Assembly (NCBI GenBank): GCA_938743325.2
Contig: OW568883.1
Location: forward strand, 496,001-560,000
DNA: 64,000 bases
Direction: 5' to 3'
DNA from: Pycnococcus provasolii
Taxonomy: Eukaryota > Chlorophyta > Pseudoscourfieldiophyceae > Pseudoscourfieldiales > Pycnococcaceae
The notes below the pieces were generated by a model that was not told where the DNA came from, ran no database searches, and worked only from the letters and a program-made list of their open reading frames with translations. Positions 27,520-36,847 of this stretch are shown here, piece by piece; position 1 is the first letter of the stretch, and the number at the start of each line of letters is the position of its first letter. Made by a program: the position numbers and the translations under genes.

Positions 27520-28638
27520 TTACAGGAAGGCGTCGGCGAGCGCTCTTGCGAGCGCGTCGCCCGAACGCGCCGACGCCTCAACGCCGTGCACGTCGTCGTC
27601 GCCGTCGCCGCCAACGACGCCGACGCCGTAGAAGTCGCCGCATACGCCAAGGCGCCGATCCGCGTCGAGCGAGCACGACGCACCGCTGATCATGTCCACA
27701 GGTTGCGAATGATCCCAAGCGAACACCTCGAAGACGTGCGGCGACGACGCAGACTCCAAGCCCACGACGGCGGAAAATGTGCCGAGCAATTCCTCCTTTG
27801 CCGCCGTTTCATCGCGGAGCGACTCGCCAATTAGGTGCCTCTCGGCAAAGCTTGCCGTCGAGCGCACGGTCCACAGCTCCGCGTCGTTGTCGTTGCCACG
27901 CCCTGGCTTGGCGCTCTCGCAAACAGCAACATCAAGCACACTGCCGGGTCTTCCGGTCAAAACACGCGGACGAGAGCTGTCGTCGAAGAGAGGTTGGCGA
28001 TACGCGAGGAGAAGCACGACGCATCCACGCGAACCTAGGTGCTGTGGGATAGGCGGCAACAGCCTCGCGGCGTCGTCGGGCGAAAGTACGGCGTATTCGT
28101 TGGGCAGAACGAGCAGCTTATCTGACAAGCACAACGCGTCTAGTTCCAGCACCTCATCCAAACCATCTGAGCGCCTTGTCGCGGTCAGGCGCCAAGTGCC
28201 TTCGTCGTCGTTGTACACCGCGGACTTGGCGTGCCGTCCAAGTCTCATTTCCGCGTAGCCTGACGCCTCTAGCGCCGCCGACATGGCCTTGCACGGTGCG
28301 TGATTGCTCGGCGTGCCGACGTACGCATCGCCGTCCCCGAACGGGGCAGCCAGGCCGTTCGCGATCCAGTCCGCGAGCAGTCCTGTTCTGAATGCGTCCG
28401 TCTTCGCTGTGAAGTACGGCGCGGCGTGGTCAAACTTGTATTCGACGCCATCCTTTCGAACGCGTCTCTGTGCGGTTCGCCCACCCACGCCACGTCCCCA
28501 CTCGAGAACGACAATATGGAAATTCGCCTTGTGCCCCGGGCCTTTCTTCTTCTTGCACAAGAGGCGCACAAGTGTTGTCGCGCACGTGAGTCCGCTGACG
28601 CCAGCACCCACGACGCCTATTTTGAGGGAAGCGCTCAT
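27520..28638 (-). CDS. FAD-dependent amine oxidase/renalase-like oxidoreductase
   Basis: This 372-aa protein begins with a Rossmann dinucleotide-binding motif (IGVVGAGVSGLTCATTL, GxGxxG). LEWGRGVGGRTAQRR, a second FAD-contact motif typical of the amine-oxidase/renalase superfamily, comes about 40 residues later. The C-terminal RLGVCGDFYGVGVVGG is the family's flavin-binding end, followed by a helix. Renalase-type members oxidise isomeric dihydro-NAD(P) forms, while other members act on amines or carotenoids; the substrate cannot be chosen here. There is no clear transit peptide. The C-terminal loop has an Asp-rich insert. It is divergent from the UBX gene across a CCCTAA tract. Confidence 0.82.
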   Translation of the reverse strand: MSASLKIGVVGAGVSGLTCATTLVRLLCKKKKGPGHKANFHIVVLEWGRGVGGRTAQRRVRKDGVEYKFDHAAPYFTAKTDAFRTGLLADWIANGLAAPFGDGDAYVGTPSNHAPCKAMSAALEASGYAEMRLGRHAKSAVYNDDEGTWRLTATRRSDGLDEVLELDALCLSDKLLVLPNEYAVLSPDDAARLLPPIPQHLGSRGCVVLLLAYRQPLFDDSSRPRVLTGRPGSVLDVAVCESAKPGRGNDNDAELWTVRSTASFAERHLIGESLRDETAAKEELLGTFSAVVGLESASSPHVFEVFAWDHSQPVDMISGASCSLDADRRLGVCGDFYGVGVVGGDGDDDVHGVEASARSGDALARALADAFL

Positions 28639-28730
28639 TGGAAAAAAAAAGTATAAAAATCAACCAATCAAAATTTGAGAAAAAGAACAAGAACCAACGG
28701 AAGAACTCTTCGATAAAAGGAGGAAGACTC

Positions 28731-28767
28731 CCCTAACCCTAACCCTAACCCTAACCCTAACCCTAAT
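28731..28767. repeat. CCCTAA tract in a divergent promoter
   Basis: Six CCCTAA units lie 93 bp from the FAD oxidase start and end just before the ATG at 28769. Confidence 0.95.
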
Positions 28768-28843
28768 AATGCCTTTTCGGAACCTCCGGGTTTTCTTCTC
28801 CTCCCCTAAGAAACTTTCATCATTCTTCCAAAACAAAACATCT

Positions 28844-29605
28844 ATGTCGGCATCCATGACGACGTTTGCCTCCAATGACGCGCGTCCGATCACAGGCGTG
28901 TACCGTCCTCGTGCTCATTCTCATTCAGTAGAGAATAATTCTGCACCTGCGTCAATCTCCGACGCCGTATTCCCCGACTCCTTCTTCGACCTCACGCCGT
29001 CTGACTTGGCGCGACTCTCGACGCCGTACGGTGCGTCGTCGTCGTCGCTCTCTGGGAAGAAACACGCTTCTTCGCGTAATGTGGGATTCACGCTGAAATC
29101 TCAAAGGGATGCAGAGAGAAACCGAATCATCGACAGCTGTGCGCCGATTCGCGTGAGAATCCTACTCCCGAAGCAACACGTCGTCGAAACCACGATCAAC
29201 GCCAGAGAAACGATCGGCGACCTGCGCTCTTTCGTCGACCAACGAATCCTGCAAAGCCAACACACGCCCTCGGAACTGTGGACGACACCGCCGAGAACCA
29301 CGTACACGCCGAAAAAAGATGACGCGCGTATCATGTTCGAATTTGCACCGCGCGTCATCATGAGAGTTAAGCCAAAGAACTATGCAGACGACGACGTCGC
29401 TTGTCTCCAACCTTCCGTCCAAGAACTCCTGCAGGACTTTCCAACAACCACGGATAAAAAGGACGAAGACGAAGACGAAGAGACGCGTGAGAAACGAAGG
29501 AAACTCGCGCAGGAGGAGGAGGCAGCGGCGGCAGCGGCAGCCGCGGCAGCAGCGAAGGGAAAGCAACCCGCTTCCAAGGGCGTGCCCAAGTGGTTCAAGC
29601 GGTGA
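28844..29605 (+). CDS. UBX-domain protein (PUX1/ASPSCR1-like p97/Cdc48 cofactor)
   Basis: This 253-aa protein has the segment DSFFDLTPSDLARLS and a basic helix (LKSQRDAERNRIIDSCAPIR), then VRILLPKQHVVETTINARET and a beta-grasp UBX fold. This matches plant PUX1 and the UBX region of TUG/ASPSCR1. Such proteins bind Cdc48/p97; PUX1 disassembles the hexamer. The tail is Glu/Lys- and Ala-rich and ends KGVPKWFKR. An upstream ATG at 28769 abuts the telomere-type tract and adds a non-conserved leader, so 28844 (MSASMTTF) is preferred, with modest certainty. TGTAA lies at about 29621. It is convergent with SSADH (64 bp). Confidence 0.8.
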   Translation: MSASMTTFASNDARPITGVYRPRAHSHSVENNSAPASISDAVFPDSFFDLTPSDLARLSTPYGASSSSLSGKKHASSRNVGFTLKSQRDAERNRIIDSCAPIRVRILLPKQHVVETTINARETIGDLRSFVDQRILQSQHTPSELWTTPPRTTYTPKKDDARIMFEFAPRVIMRVKPKNYADDDVACLQPSVQELLQDFPTTTDKKDEDEDEETREKRRKLAQEEEAAAAAAAAAAAKGKQPASKGVPKWFKR

Positions 29606-29669
29606 GAAAAGCGTGTGTGATGTAATTTGATTTACTTAAGAACTAACTTTACAAATGAGTAGTAACTAA

Positions 29670-31325
29670 CTAGATCCTTCCAAACACCATCAGCTTCGTC
29701 TCCAAGAACGCTTCAATGCCAAAGACACCACCCTCACGTCCAAGGCCGCTCTCCTTGCACCCACCGAACGGAATCACCTCGTCACTCAGCGCACCCTCAT
29801 TCAACCCAACCATGCCATACTCCAGAGCCTCACCCACACGCCACGCACGCGACATGTCACGCGTGTGGCAGAATGCAGAAAGACCCATGCGCGTGTTGTT
29901 CGCCATGGCGATGGCGGCATCCTCGTCATCGAAGCGGTACACGTTCGCAACAGGCCCGAACGTCTCCTCGCCAAATGCGCGCAGCTCGACATTGCGATCG
30001 CCGCAGCTCACCACGGTTGGCAAATAAAAGGCGTCCGATCCCTTGGACGCATCTCGCTTGCCGCCAGTCAGAAGCTCCGAACCCTTCGCCAACGCGTCAG
30101 CGACGTGCTCCTCCGCCTTGGATGGTGCCGACAGGTCGAACAGCGGGCCCATATCGCATCCAGCGTCGAGACCCTGCGTCACGCTCATCGCCTCCGTCTT
30201 AGCCGCCAGTTTTTCGATAAATTCGTTGTACACGCCTCGCTGAACGAGCATTCGATTCGTTGCGGTGCACACCTGTCCCGCGTTGCGAAACTTTGTCGCC
30301 ATCGCATCCGCAACCGCCGCGTCGACGTCGGCGTCGTCAAACACGAGGAACGGCGCGTTGCCGCCAAGTTCCATCGTCACGTTCTTCACTGTGGATGCGC
30401 ACTGCTCGCTGAGCAACTTTCCAACGCGCGTGGATCCGGTGAACGTCAGCTTGCGCACGTCTGGGTGGCTCGTCATGACGCCACCGATGTCGCTTGCGTC
30501 TCCGACGACGACGCTCAGCACGCCGTCGGGCACACCCGCGCGTTTCGCGAGTTCGGCGAGAGCCAGCGCGCTGAGCGGCGTCGCCTCGCTTGGCTTGATG
30601 ACCATGGAGCATCCCGCAGCGAGTGCAGGCGCCGCCTTTCTTGTAATCATGGCGCTTGGGAAGTTCCACGGCGTGATGGCTGCGCACACTCCGACAGGCT
30701 GTCTGACGACGAGCTGTCTTTTCGTCGTTTGCGTTGGTGCGAGCACCATTCCGCTGACTCTCCTTCCCTCTTCGGCATACCAGTCGAGGAAGCTGTTGGC
30801 GTATGCGATTTCCCCGCGCGCCTCCTTGAGCGGCTTTCCCTGCTCTGCGGTCATGATGATGGCTAAGTCGTTTGCGTTCTGCCTGATGAGTTCGAACCAC
30901 TTGCGTAGGACTCGTCCTCTCGCTTTCGCGGTTTGCGCGGCCCACTCAGGCATGGCTCGTTTGGCCGCCGAGATGGCTTTTTGGGTTTCTTCTGCAGCTG
31001 CAGCGTCTGCGAGTGCAATTGTTTGACCGTTCGCGGGGTTGATGACTGGCTTTTTTGATGACGAGGATGAAGAGAACGCGCCATCGATGAACGAGACGCC
31101 TTCATCACGAAACAGGCAGGGGTCGTTTAATAGAGCTGATAACGACGAAGGCGACGAAGGCGACTCCTTGGAAGGCCCCTGGGACGACGATGACGCTGCT
31201 ATGTTGCGAATACTACTCCTAGGACTAGGAGAGTTGACGCCTATACTATGAAAACGACTTGGAAGTGACCTTGGAAACGTCATCGTCATCGGCGTCGTCA
31301 TCACGCGCATCACCATCATGCTCAT
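29670..31325 (-). CDS. Succinate-semialdehyde dehydrogenase (mitochondrial, GABA shunt)
   Basis: This ~551-aa protein is an aldehyde dehydrogenase closest in character to SSADH (ALDH5), which oxidises succinate semialdehyde to succinate with NAD+. It contains AEQGKPLKEARGEIAYANSF, the cofactor segment VCAAITPWNFPSAMITRKAA, the catalytic Glu motif VTMELGGNAPFLVFDDAD and the catalytic Cys in FRNAGQVCTATNR. It ends with FGGCKESGLGREGG. About 75 residues precede the ALDH fold and are Met/Arg/Ser-rich, fitting a mitochondrial presequence. The frame is open to 31376; the Met at 31325 is preferred, but several Mets cluster here. TGTAA lies downstream. Confidence 0.92.
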   Translation of the reverse strand: MSMMVMRVMTTPMTMTFPRSLPSRFHSIGVNSPSPRSSIRNIAASSSSQGPSKESPSSPSSLSALLNDPCLFRDEGVSFIDGAFSSSSSSKKPVINPANGQTIALADAAAAEETQKAISAAKRAMPEWAAQTAKARGRVLRKWFELIRQNANDLAIIMTAEQGKPLKEARGEIAYANSFLDWYAEEGRRVSGMVLAPTQTTKRQLVVRQPVGVCAAITPWNFPSAMITRKAAPALAAGCSMVIKPSEATPLSALALAELAKRAGVPDGVLSVVVGDASDIGGVMTSHPDVRKLTFTGSTRVGKLLSEQCASTVKNVTMELGGNAPFLVFDDADVDAAVADAMATKFRNAGQVCTATNRMLVQRGVYNEFIEKLAAKTEAMSVTQGLDAGCDMGPLFDLSAPSKAEEHVADALAKGSELLTGGKRDASKGSDAFYLPTVVSCGDRNVELRAFGEETFGPVANVYRFDDEDAAIAMANNTRMGLSAFCHTRDMSRAWRVGEALEYGMVGLNEGALSDEVIPFGGCKESGLGREGGVFGIEAFLETKLMVFGRI

Positions 31326-31630
31326 GGGGGAGAAGAATGAACGGGTATTTTTACGGTAACGGCCGGGCCAGCCCATTTCGGGTTACGGGGACCCGCTGTA
31401 GATCCATTCCCCTTATCCATGTGATTTTTTCCTCCTCGGGATCCCGGTCCGGCCGGTCGGACCTTCTTGGTCGGACTAGAATTTTGCCACTCGAACTTCT
31501 TCTCCCCTTTGGCGCAAAACTTCAATGGCGTCCGAGAAGTTCCCGACATTTGCTTTGTGTGGGTGGGTTGAGTGGGTTCTAGTCTTCTAGAGGTCCAATA
31601 ACGATGTTAGTCTATCGGCTTAGTGCTGGG
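31326..31630. other. Intergenic region between SSADH and a repeat element
   Basis: No gene was seen. It contains GGTCCGGCCGGTCGGACC-type inverted words near 31445-31465. Confidence 0.4.
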
Positions 31631-31781
31631 GGTCCAAATAGTCTGGTGAAACGGATTATTTGGGGGTTACATGGGGGAAACGGGAAGAAGGGGTTTGCCT
31701 GGCGGCGTCGGGCACAGTTCCCGCGCCGAGGAGGGTTCCTCCCCTCCGCCTTCCCCCTCACTCTCCGGTTCGAGGAAGGCC

Positions 31782-32567
31782 ATGGCGACCCTTACGCCAC
31801 ACCCTCCCCGTACGCGTCTGCAGAAGCACCAGGCCGCGGTACTGAAAGCGGACGACGACCTGGCGGCCACGAAAGCGGACCTGCAGACGCGGTGCGCAGC
31901 CTTCGGGCAAGATGTGATGGCAGCCGAGCCCGGGACCGAGCCCGAGCCCGACCCGCCGTCTCTCGAGACGGCGGAGATCAAAGCGTCGGAGCTCCTGGAC
32001 GCCGCGGACACGCCGGCTGAGATCAAGGATAAGTGCAAGGCGTTCCTAGGCGACGCACTGCGGCTCCGGGAAGCCGTGGCACGAGCGTCCGGCCGCTGCG
32101 AGATGGCGCGCGAGAATCCGCCGACGCCAGAAAAGAACGACAAGGATCCGATCCACACGCCCGGGTCTGCCTCCACGGTAGCGCGCCGCGTTTCTTTCTT
32201 CGGCAGGGAGATGATGATGGACGCGCCGGCGGAGTCTACGCCAAACACACCCGCGTTGCTTAAACAGATCAGGGAGTCCGGCGTCTCGCCGATGCTCACG
32301 TTACTGACCGACCAACAGCTTAAGGACCCCGGGATAGCCGCGGACGCCGTGCGCAGTCTGACGCCGGCCGCGCTGGCGACGGTCGGCTTGCGCAACGCTG
32401 ACGGTGAGCGCGGCATCCCCCGCATCGGAGCCCGCGCCACTGCCGCTGCCGCCGCCGCCTCTCCCGGACGCCGACGCGACGTTCCCAGTTGCGGACATTC
32501 TATTCAGCCGCCGCCGCGGAGCCGTCCGCGAATTCCTCGTGGTATGGGCCGGCGCGCCCAACGCTGA
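31782..32567 (+). CDS. Element-encoded N-terminal frame (gag-like/unknown)
   Basis: The ATG at 31782 lies inside the repeated end (MATLTPHPPRTRLQKHQAAV). The frame encodes a charged, Pro-rich, helical protein (AEIKDKCKAFLGDALRLREA, ALLKQIRESGVSPMLTLLTD). No enzyme motif was seen. It overlaps the chromodomain-PHD frame for about 160 bases. A similar short segment (LSPEDAAEARKILHAPEVST) occurs in the related fragment near 50.8 kb. Confidence 0.5.
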   Translation: MATLTPHPPRTRLQKHQAAVLKADDDLAATKADLQTRCAAFGQDVMAAEPGTEPEPDPPSLETAEIKASELLDAADTPAEIKDKCKAFLGDALRLREAVARASGRCEMARENPPTPEKNDKDPIHTPGSASTVARRVSFFGREMMMDAPAESTPNTPALLKQIRESGVSPMLTLLTDQQLKDPGIAADAVRSLTPAALATVGLRNADGERGIPRIGARATAAAAAASPGRRRDVPSCGHSIQPPPRSRPRIPRGMGRRAQR

Positions 32568-32817
32568 CTCCTGGGTGCCCGAGTCGGAGCTCGACCCGGA
32601 AGACCTCCACGACGTTCCCGCTCTTGACGACGACGAACCCTGCTGTTCGGTGTGTGACCTGCCATACGACACCCATCCCACGCACGGACCCATGCTGCTA
32701 TGTGACGGATGCAACGTCGGCTCGCATCTCCGCTGCTGGCGGCCGGGCAGAAGCAGGTGCCCACCCCAGCACGTGCAATGGTTCTGCGACGCTTGCGCGT
32801 CAGCCTCGGAGCACTAG
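32404..32817 (+). CDS. Chromodomain plus PHD-finger reading frame of the element
   Basis: This frame has no ATG near its left edge, so it is presumably expressed as part of a longer product. It encodes a chromodomain-like fold (VADILFSRRRGAVREFLVVW, then SWVPESELDPEDL). A Cys4-His-Cys3 PHD finger follows (CCSVCDLPYDTHPTHGPMLL, CDGCNVGSHLRCW, ending FCDAC). Both modules read histone tails, and chromodomains on mobile-element proteins can steer integration to chromatin. Host chromatin genes with this pair also exist, so capture of a host gene is an alternative. Confidence 0.7.
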   Translation: MSAASPASEPAPLPLPPPPLPDADATFPVADILFSRRRGAVREFLVVWAGAPNADSWVPESELDPEDLHDVPALDDDEPCCSVCDLPYDTHPTHGPMLLCDGCNVGSHLRCWRPGRSRCPPQHVQWFCDACASASEH

Positions 32818-33228
32818 CTGGGGCGCCCTCCCGACCGAGGCTCGCAGCCACCGCTCGATCGCCCGCGTTCACAGCTCCGCTTGCCCGCGTTACAGGCACC
32901 GCTTGCCCGCGTCAACGGCACCGCTCGCCCGCGTCATCGGCACCGCTTTACCGCGTAACAGTAACCAGTTGATATTCCCTCACACTGGTCACCCTAACCT
33001 GTCACCGCACGGATCAGGCCCACCCTGACCGGACATGCCCGGTCTCCTCCCACGATCCGGCTACGCAGTGGCACACCCGCACCCCTCCGTGTGTGTGTTA
33101 TTCCCCACCGCGTCACAGGGCCCAGAAAGGAGTTGGTCAGAAGAATGGTGTTGGTTGGCCCGTACCTCCAGAGGTGCGCTGCGCGCACCCCTGACCAACA
33201 CCTTTCTGGGATGTGCGGTCCCATGTAA

Positions 33229-33513
33229 GGTCCAAATAGTCTGGTGAAACGGATTATTTGGGGGTTACATGGGGGAAACGGGAAGAAGGGGTTTGCCTGG
33301 CGGCGTCGGGCACAGTTCCCGCGCCGAGGAGGGTTCCTCCCCTCCGCCTTCCCCCTCACTCTCCGGTTCGAGGAAGGCCATGGCGACCGCTTCACCCCGT
33401 TACTCCTCGGTGCGTACGGGCCAAAAGTTTTCTTTTTGGTTGGCCCGTACCTCCAGAGGTGCGCTGCGCGCACCCCTGACCAACACCTTTCTGGGATGTG
33501 CGGTCCCATGTAA
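33229..33513 (+). mobile_element. Short, internally deleted copy of the same element
   Basis: Left-end repeat 33229-33388, about 47 bp of unique sequence and right-end repeat 33436-33513 follow directly on the longer copy. TTACATGGG (33265) and CCCATGTAA (33505) are retained. Confidence 0.75.
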
Positions 33514-34292
33514 GGTAAGGAAAAGAAGCGCCATCAAGTATCACACGAGAAGAAGTACGGATCCAACAATTGTTTCTTTGGCACTACTACATACAAGGAC
33601 GCGCCGACTTGGTTCATGGAGCGGATCGTAGCTACGGGCGCCGATGATTCCGCCGATAAGCAACAACAACAATTTGGGCAATTGGAAACCAGAGAGAGAA
33701 GAGTGTGAATGTCTAGGCCAAAGAATGGCCGAGAGATGCTCAAACATCAGCTATTTGTCATCAAGGATTGTTGGGCCTTTCTTCTGTACCTCGCGAAAGG
33801 TGCTGACGTGGGAACTTAAGGGGGGCGAGGAGTCACCTCCCGACCTCCGCCTCTACCTTCTTCGGATATTCGACCTCCGCCTCTACCTTCTTCTTCTGGA
33901 CGGGCTTCTTTATTACGGGTAACCCTAACCCTAATGATAGCCTGACCCCACCAAGATTCCAAGAACACCTCCACCTCCTCCTCCTGCAAGACATCTGAAT
34001 CTGTTGTTGACATGCAAAAATTGCCATTTTTCATAAGGTAGTGGGCCGAACACGAACACCAAACCAAACCACGTGAATTGTCCATCCAAGGGGATATAAC
34101 AAGGTCCATCTGAGGAATCCCACGGGCCACAGGTGACGGGCCCCCTTGCATTAGTTTCCCGATGGTCCTTGCATCTGGCCAATGCGGTCGATATCCCCTA
34201 TTAGACTATTGCATTTTGCCCTTCGTTTGGCCACCCATCGAGTCAACCTCCTTTGACTTTCGCCCTCATTTACCTTCATTTATTGCCTTGAC
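33514..34292. other. Intergenic region with short repeats
   Basis: No gene was seen. A CGACCTCCGCCTCTACCTTC word is duplicated at about 33840-33893, and a short CCCTAA block lies at 33921-33935, about 360 bp before the next start codon. Confidence 0.5.
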
Positions 34293-35934
34293 ATGTCGGC
34301 GTCCCTCGAGCGTGCGTCCGCCGCGCTCGCGCGACAGCACGAATTGAAGTTGCGACAGCTCAGCAACCAAAAGGCGCTCGAAGCGGCTGTCGCAGAAAAA
34401 AAGAAAATGCAGGTAAGTAGTTGTCAGCCTAGCTTAGGGTATAAGTCCAGTGGTGATACTAAGTAATACGTGTTGTGTCGTCCAGACAGTTTTTACCTAA
34501 AAGGTGGATGGTTTTGCTCGTAGGAAGTGGGGAGTCATGCAAGGCCGGACGCACGTCACGTTCGTCGTGCCTGCTGTTTGCTGCCTTTCGTACTTGTGCG
34601 GTTCGACAAATGGCGCGCTGCTCACAACTTGTAAGCATACAAGTTGTAAGCGAGGGTGGGACTTCGGAAGGTCTGCGCGCTGTTTCACTCGAGGGTCGAG
34701 GATGGACGAAGGAGAGCAAGCACGGCAGTGTGATATGCAAGCGGGCCGTTCACCGCCTAGTCAACCAACTCACAACCGCACAACCAAACTCCTTTCTCAC
34801 ACCTGCCAACTTCGCCAGGAAATCATGGACGAAGAGAGGAAATATGCCATGGAAGAAAAGGCAGCGGCTGAGGCGGCAGCAAGCCAAGCCAGGCAGGCAG
34901 AGGCGCGAGCGCGTGCGCTTTCAATCAAAAGGGCTGCGGAGGCAGAAGCGCAGAGGGTAAAGAACGAGGCACAGATGCGCGCTATGGCGGCAGACGAGCG
35001 GCACGCCGAGCTGCAGCGCCAGCGCGCCATAAACAAGGAGGCGAAGAGGAGAGCTGCTGAGGAGAAGGAAAGATTGCGTGCCGAAGCAAAGGCACGCAGC
35101 GCCGCACACGAGGAAATGTTGAGGCAGAATGCGCTCGACAAGGGTCGTGCCATGGAGCTGCAGCTCGCGCAGCGCAAGGAGCTGGAGGCTCTTCGGCAGC
35201 ACGCAAAGCGAAGTGCCGAACAGTCCAAGGAAGAGCACAGGCGCATGGCGTTGGCGCGCGCGAAGGACGAGCTGAACGGGCGCGTGAGCAGCATCCTAAG
35301 CCGGCAGGCTGAGGAGGACATGACGCTCGCGGCGCGGAGGCAGATGAAGATGGAGCAAGAGGTAATGCGAAAAATGACGCTGCAGCGGAAGCAGGAGGAG
35401 GCGGCGGAGCGAAAGCGGCAACACGAGCGTGACCTTGCACGCCGCCGACGTGAGAAGCTCGACGCGATCCGAGCGAAGGATGACCACGTCGATCACATTA
35501 AGAAGCGGCGCGAGGAGCTCCGCCAGAGTATGGTGGCGATGAAAAAGGACATGCTGATTATGCAGGACAAGCTCAAGGCGCAGTCTGAGAAGGAGCTGCA
35601 GAAGATAGCCAAGTCGACTGCGCCTTCGGTGCGAGAGAGCATGAGCTCTGTACCTCGGCTGCAGCCAGCTTCCGCGGGACCGAAGCGCCCTTCGTCTGCG
35701 CCTCGCCGTCGCCCCACACCCTCATCCACGCCGTCGACTCGCCGCTCGGTGGACGACGTTTCGCTCGTTCGCCGGCGTCAGCTAGAGATGATGATCGAGA
35801 AGGAGAACGCGCGCGAGTCAGAGCGCGCCGCCTTGCTCGCGAACGTGGGTGACGCGCGCGAACGCGCGCGTCTGACGAAACTCTTTGAGCTGGAACGTTC
35901 GAGGGCCAGGCATGCAATGGAGGCTTTCGCTTGA
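34293..35934 (+). CDS. Coiled-coil protein (possibly ciliary), one intron
   Basis: Exon 1 is 34293-34412 (40 codons, MSASLERASAALARQHELKL, ending KKKMQ). A GTAAGT donor follows. Exon 2 starts at 34819 after TTCGCCAG and runs to the stop at 35934, so the intron is 34413-34818 and the product is 411 aa. Almost the whole protein is a Lys/Glu/Arg/Ala heptad helix (EIMDEERKYAMEEKAAAEAA, KKRREELRQSMVAMKKDML). A disordered RPSSAPRRRPTPSS segment at about 320-345 is followed by a final helix. RPSSA-type low-complexity stretches occur in many algal flagella-associated proteins, and CEP41 lies next door, so a ciliary role is plausible but unproven. Frames inside the intron are not coding. Confidence 0.75.
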
Positions 35935-36847
35935 AGTTGCACATTCAGAAGATTTTGTTGGGCGGCCGCAAAATATGATGAGAAGTAAAAAACGAATCGA
36001 ATTTATTATTCACCATCCTGTAATAAGGGTACTCAACTAGGCGTGCGGTGATCCGTTCTACTGGCAGTCTGGCATGTGCATTTCCGCGAAGAACCCGATC
36101 TCGTCATCTCACGCGAACCTCATAGACTACGTAGGGGATACGGAAATCAAGTTGTCACAAACTTCCCCAAACTTCCAAAGAAACACTTCGGGAAACGAGT
36201 CCCCCCCGGGGGCCAATCCTTGGGAAGCGAATGGGAGTTCACGAAGGACCGACTGACCGACGCCCGTGCCTGTGACATGCCAAACGCCCAAACCCAAGGT
36301 TCGTTGAAGCCAAGGTTGCTTGAAGCTGATCAGCCTCTAGAAGGGGGGGGATCCGTCTGTTGGTCGTATGTAAAGTAGTAGAAGTACTACTGTAAACTGT
36401 AAAGTGTAAAGAACGACCCAGGCTGTGCACAACAGGTGGATCCCTACCGGGTAGGGTTACCTTGCACCCATGCCACCTATCTAAAGGAATCAATGCCTCC
36501 GCGTTCCTCACTTTACAAGTAGGCCGCGCCTCTCAGAGCACCTGGTTTGTAATTCCGAACTTCGAGACTTCGCGCCTTACTGTACTATCGTAGACTATCG
36601 TAGTACTACATAGCCGTTTCTCCTTCCCTCGGCGACGTTCCAGTCCCTACCCTACCCGGGTAGGGTAGTCCGTCCTTTGAGCTCGCCCTGAGACCTCAGA
36701 CTTCACCGGCCTGGAGACCAAGGGTAGGTGGCCAGGTTGACCGCAGGCGCTTTCTCACCGCCTTTTTTGGTATTTGAGAAAAGGTTGGCAAGTGCCTCCC
36801 GCCCCCGGGAGCTCTGTGCATCTCTTCATTCTGCTTAAGGTCGCGTT
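35935..36847. other. Intergenic region with palindromes
   Basis: No gene was seen. A 22-bp perfect palindrome (36647-36668, centre CCCGGG, arms CTACCCTACCC) and a related imperfect one (CCCTACCGGGTAGGG, about 36442) lie upstream of CEP41. Confidence 0.6.

Larger units (their letters stand above)
31631..33228 (+). mobile_element. Dispersed repeat element encoding a chromodomain-PHD protein
   Basis: The first 160 bp (31631-31790) recur without visible difference at 33229-33388. The last 78 bp (33151-33228) recur at 33436-33513, and 65 bp of them at 51107-51171. This defines a unit of about 1.6 kb followed head-to-tail by a short, internally deleted copy. TTACATGGG near the left end (31667) and CCCATGTAA at the right end (33220) form a 9-bp inverted pair. 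Inside is coding-like DNA with a chromodomain and a PHD finger, and no recognisable transposase, integrase or reverse transcriptase. The class is unresolved: non-autonomous DNA element or retroelement remnant. It looks young, given the near-identical ends. Confidence 0.65.
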
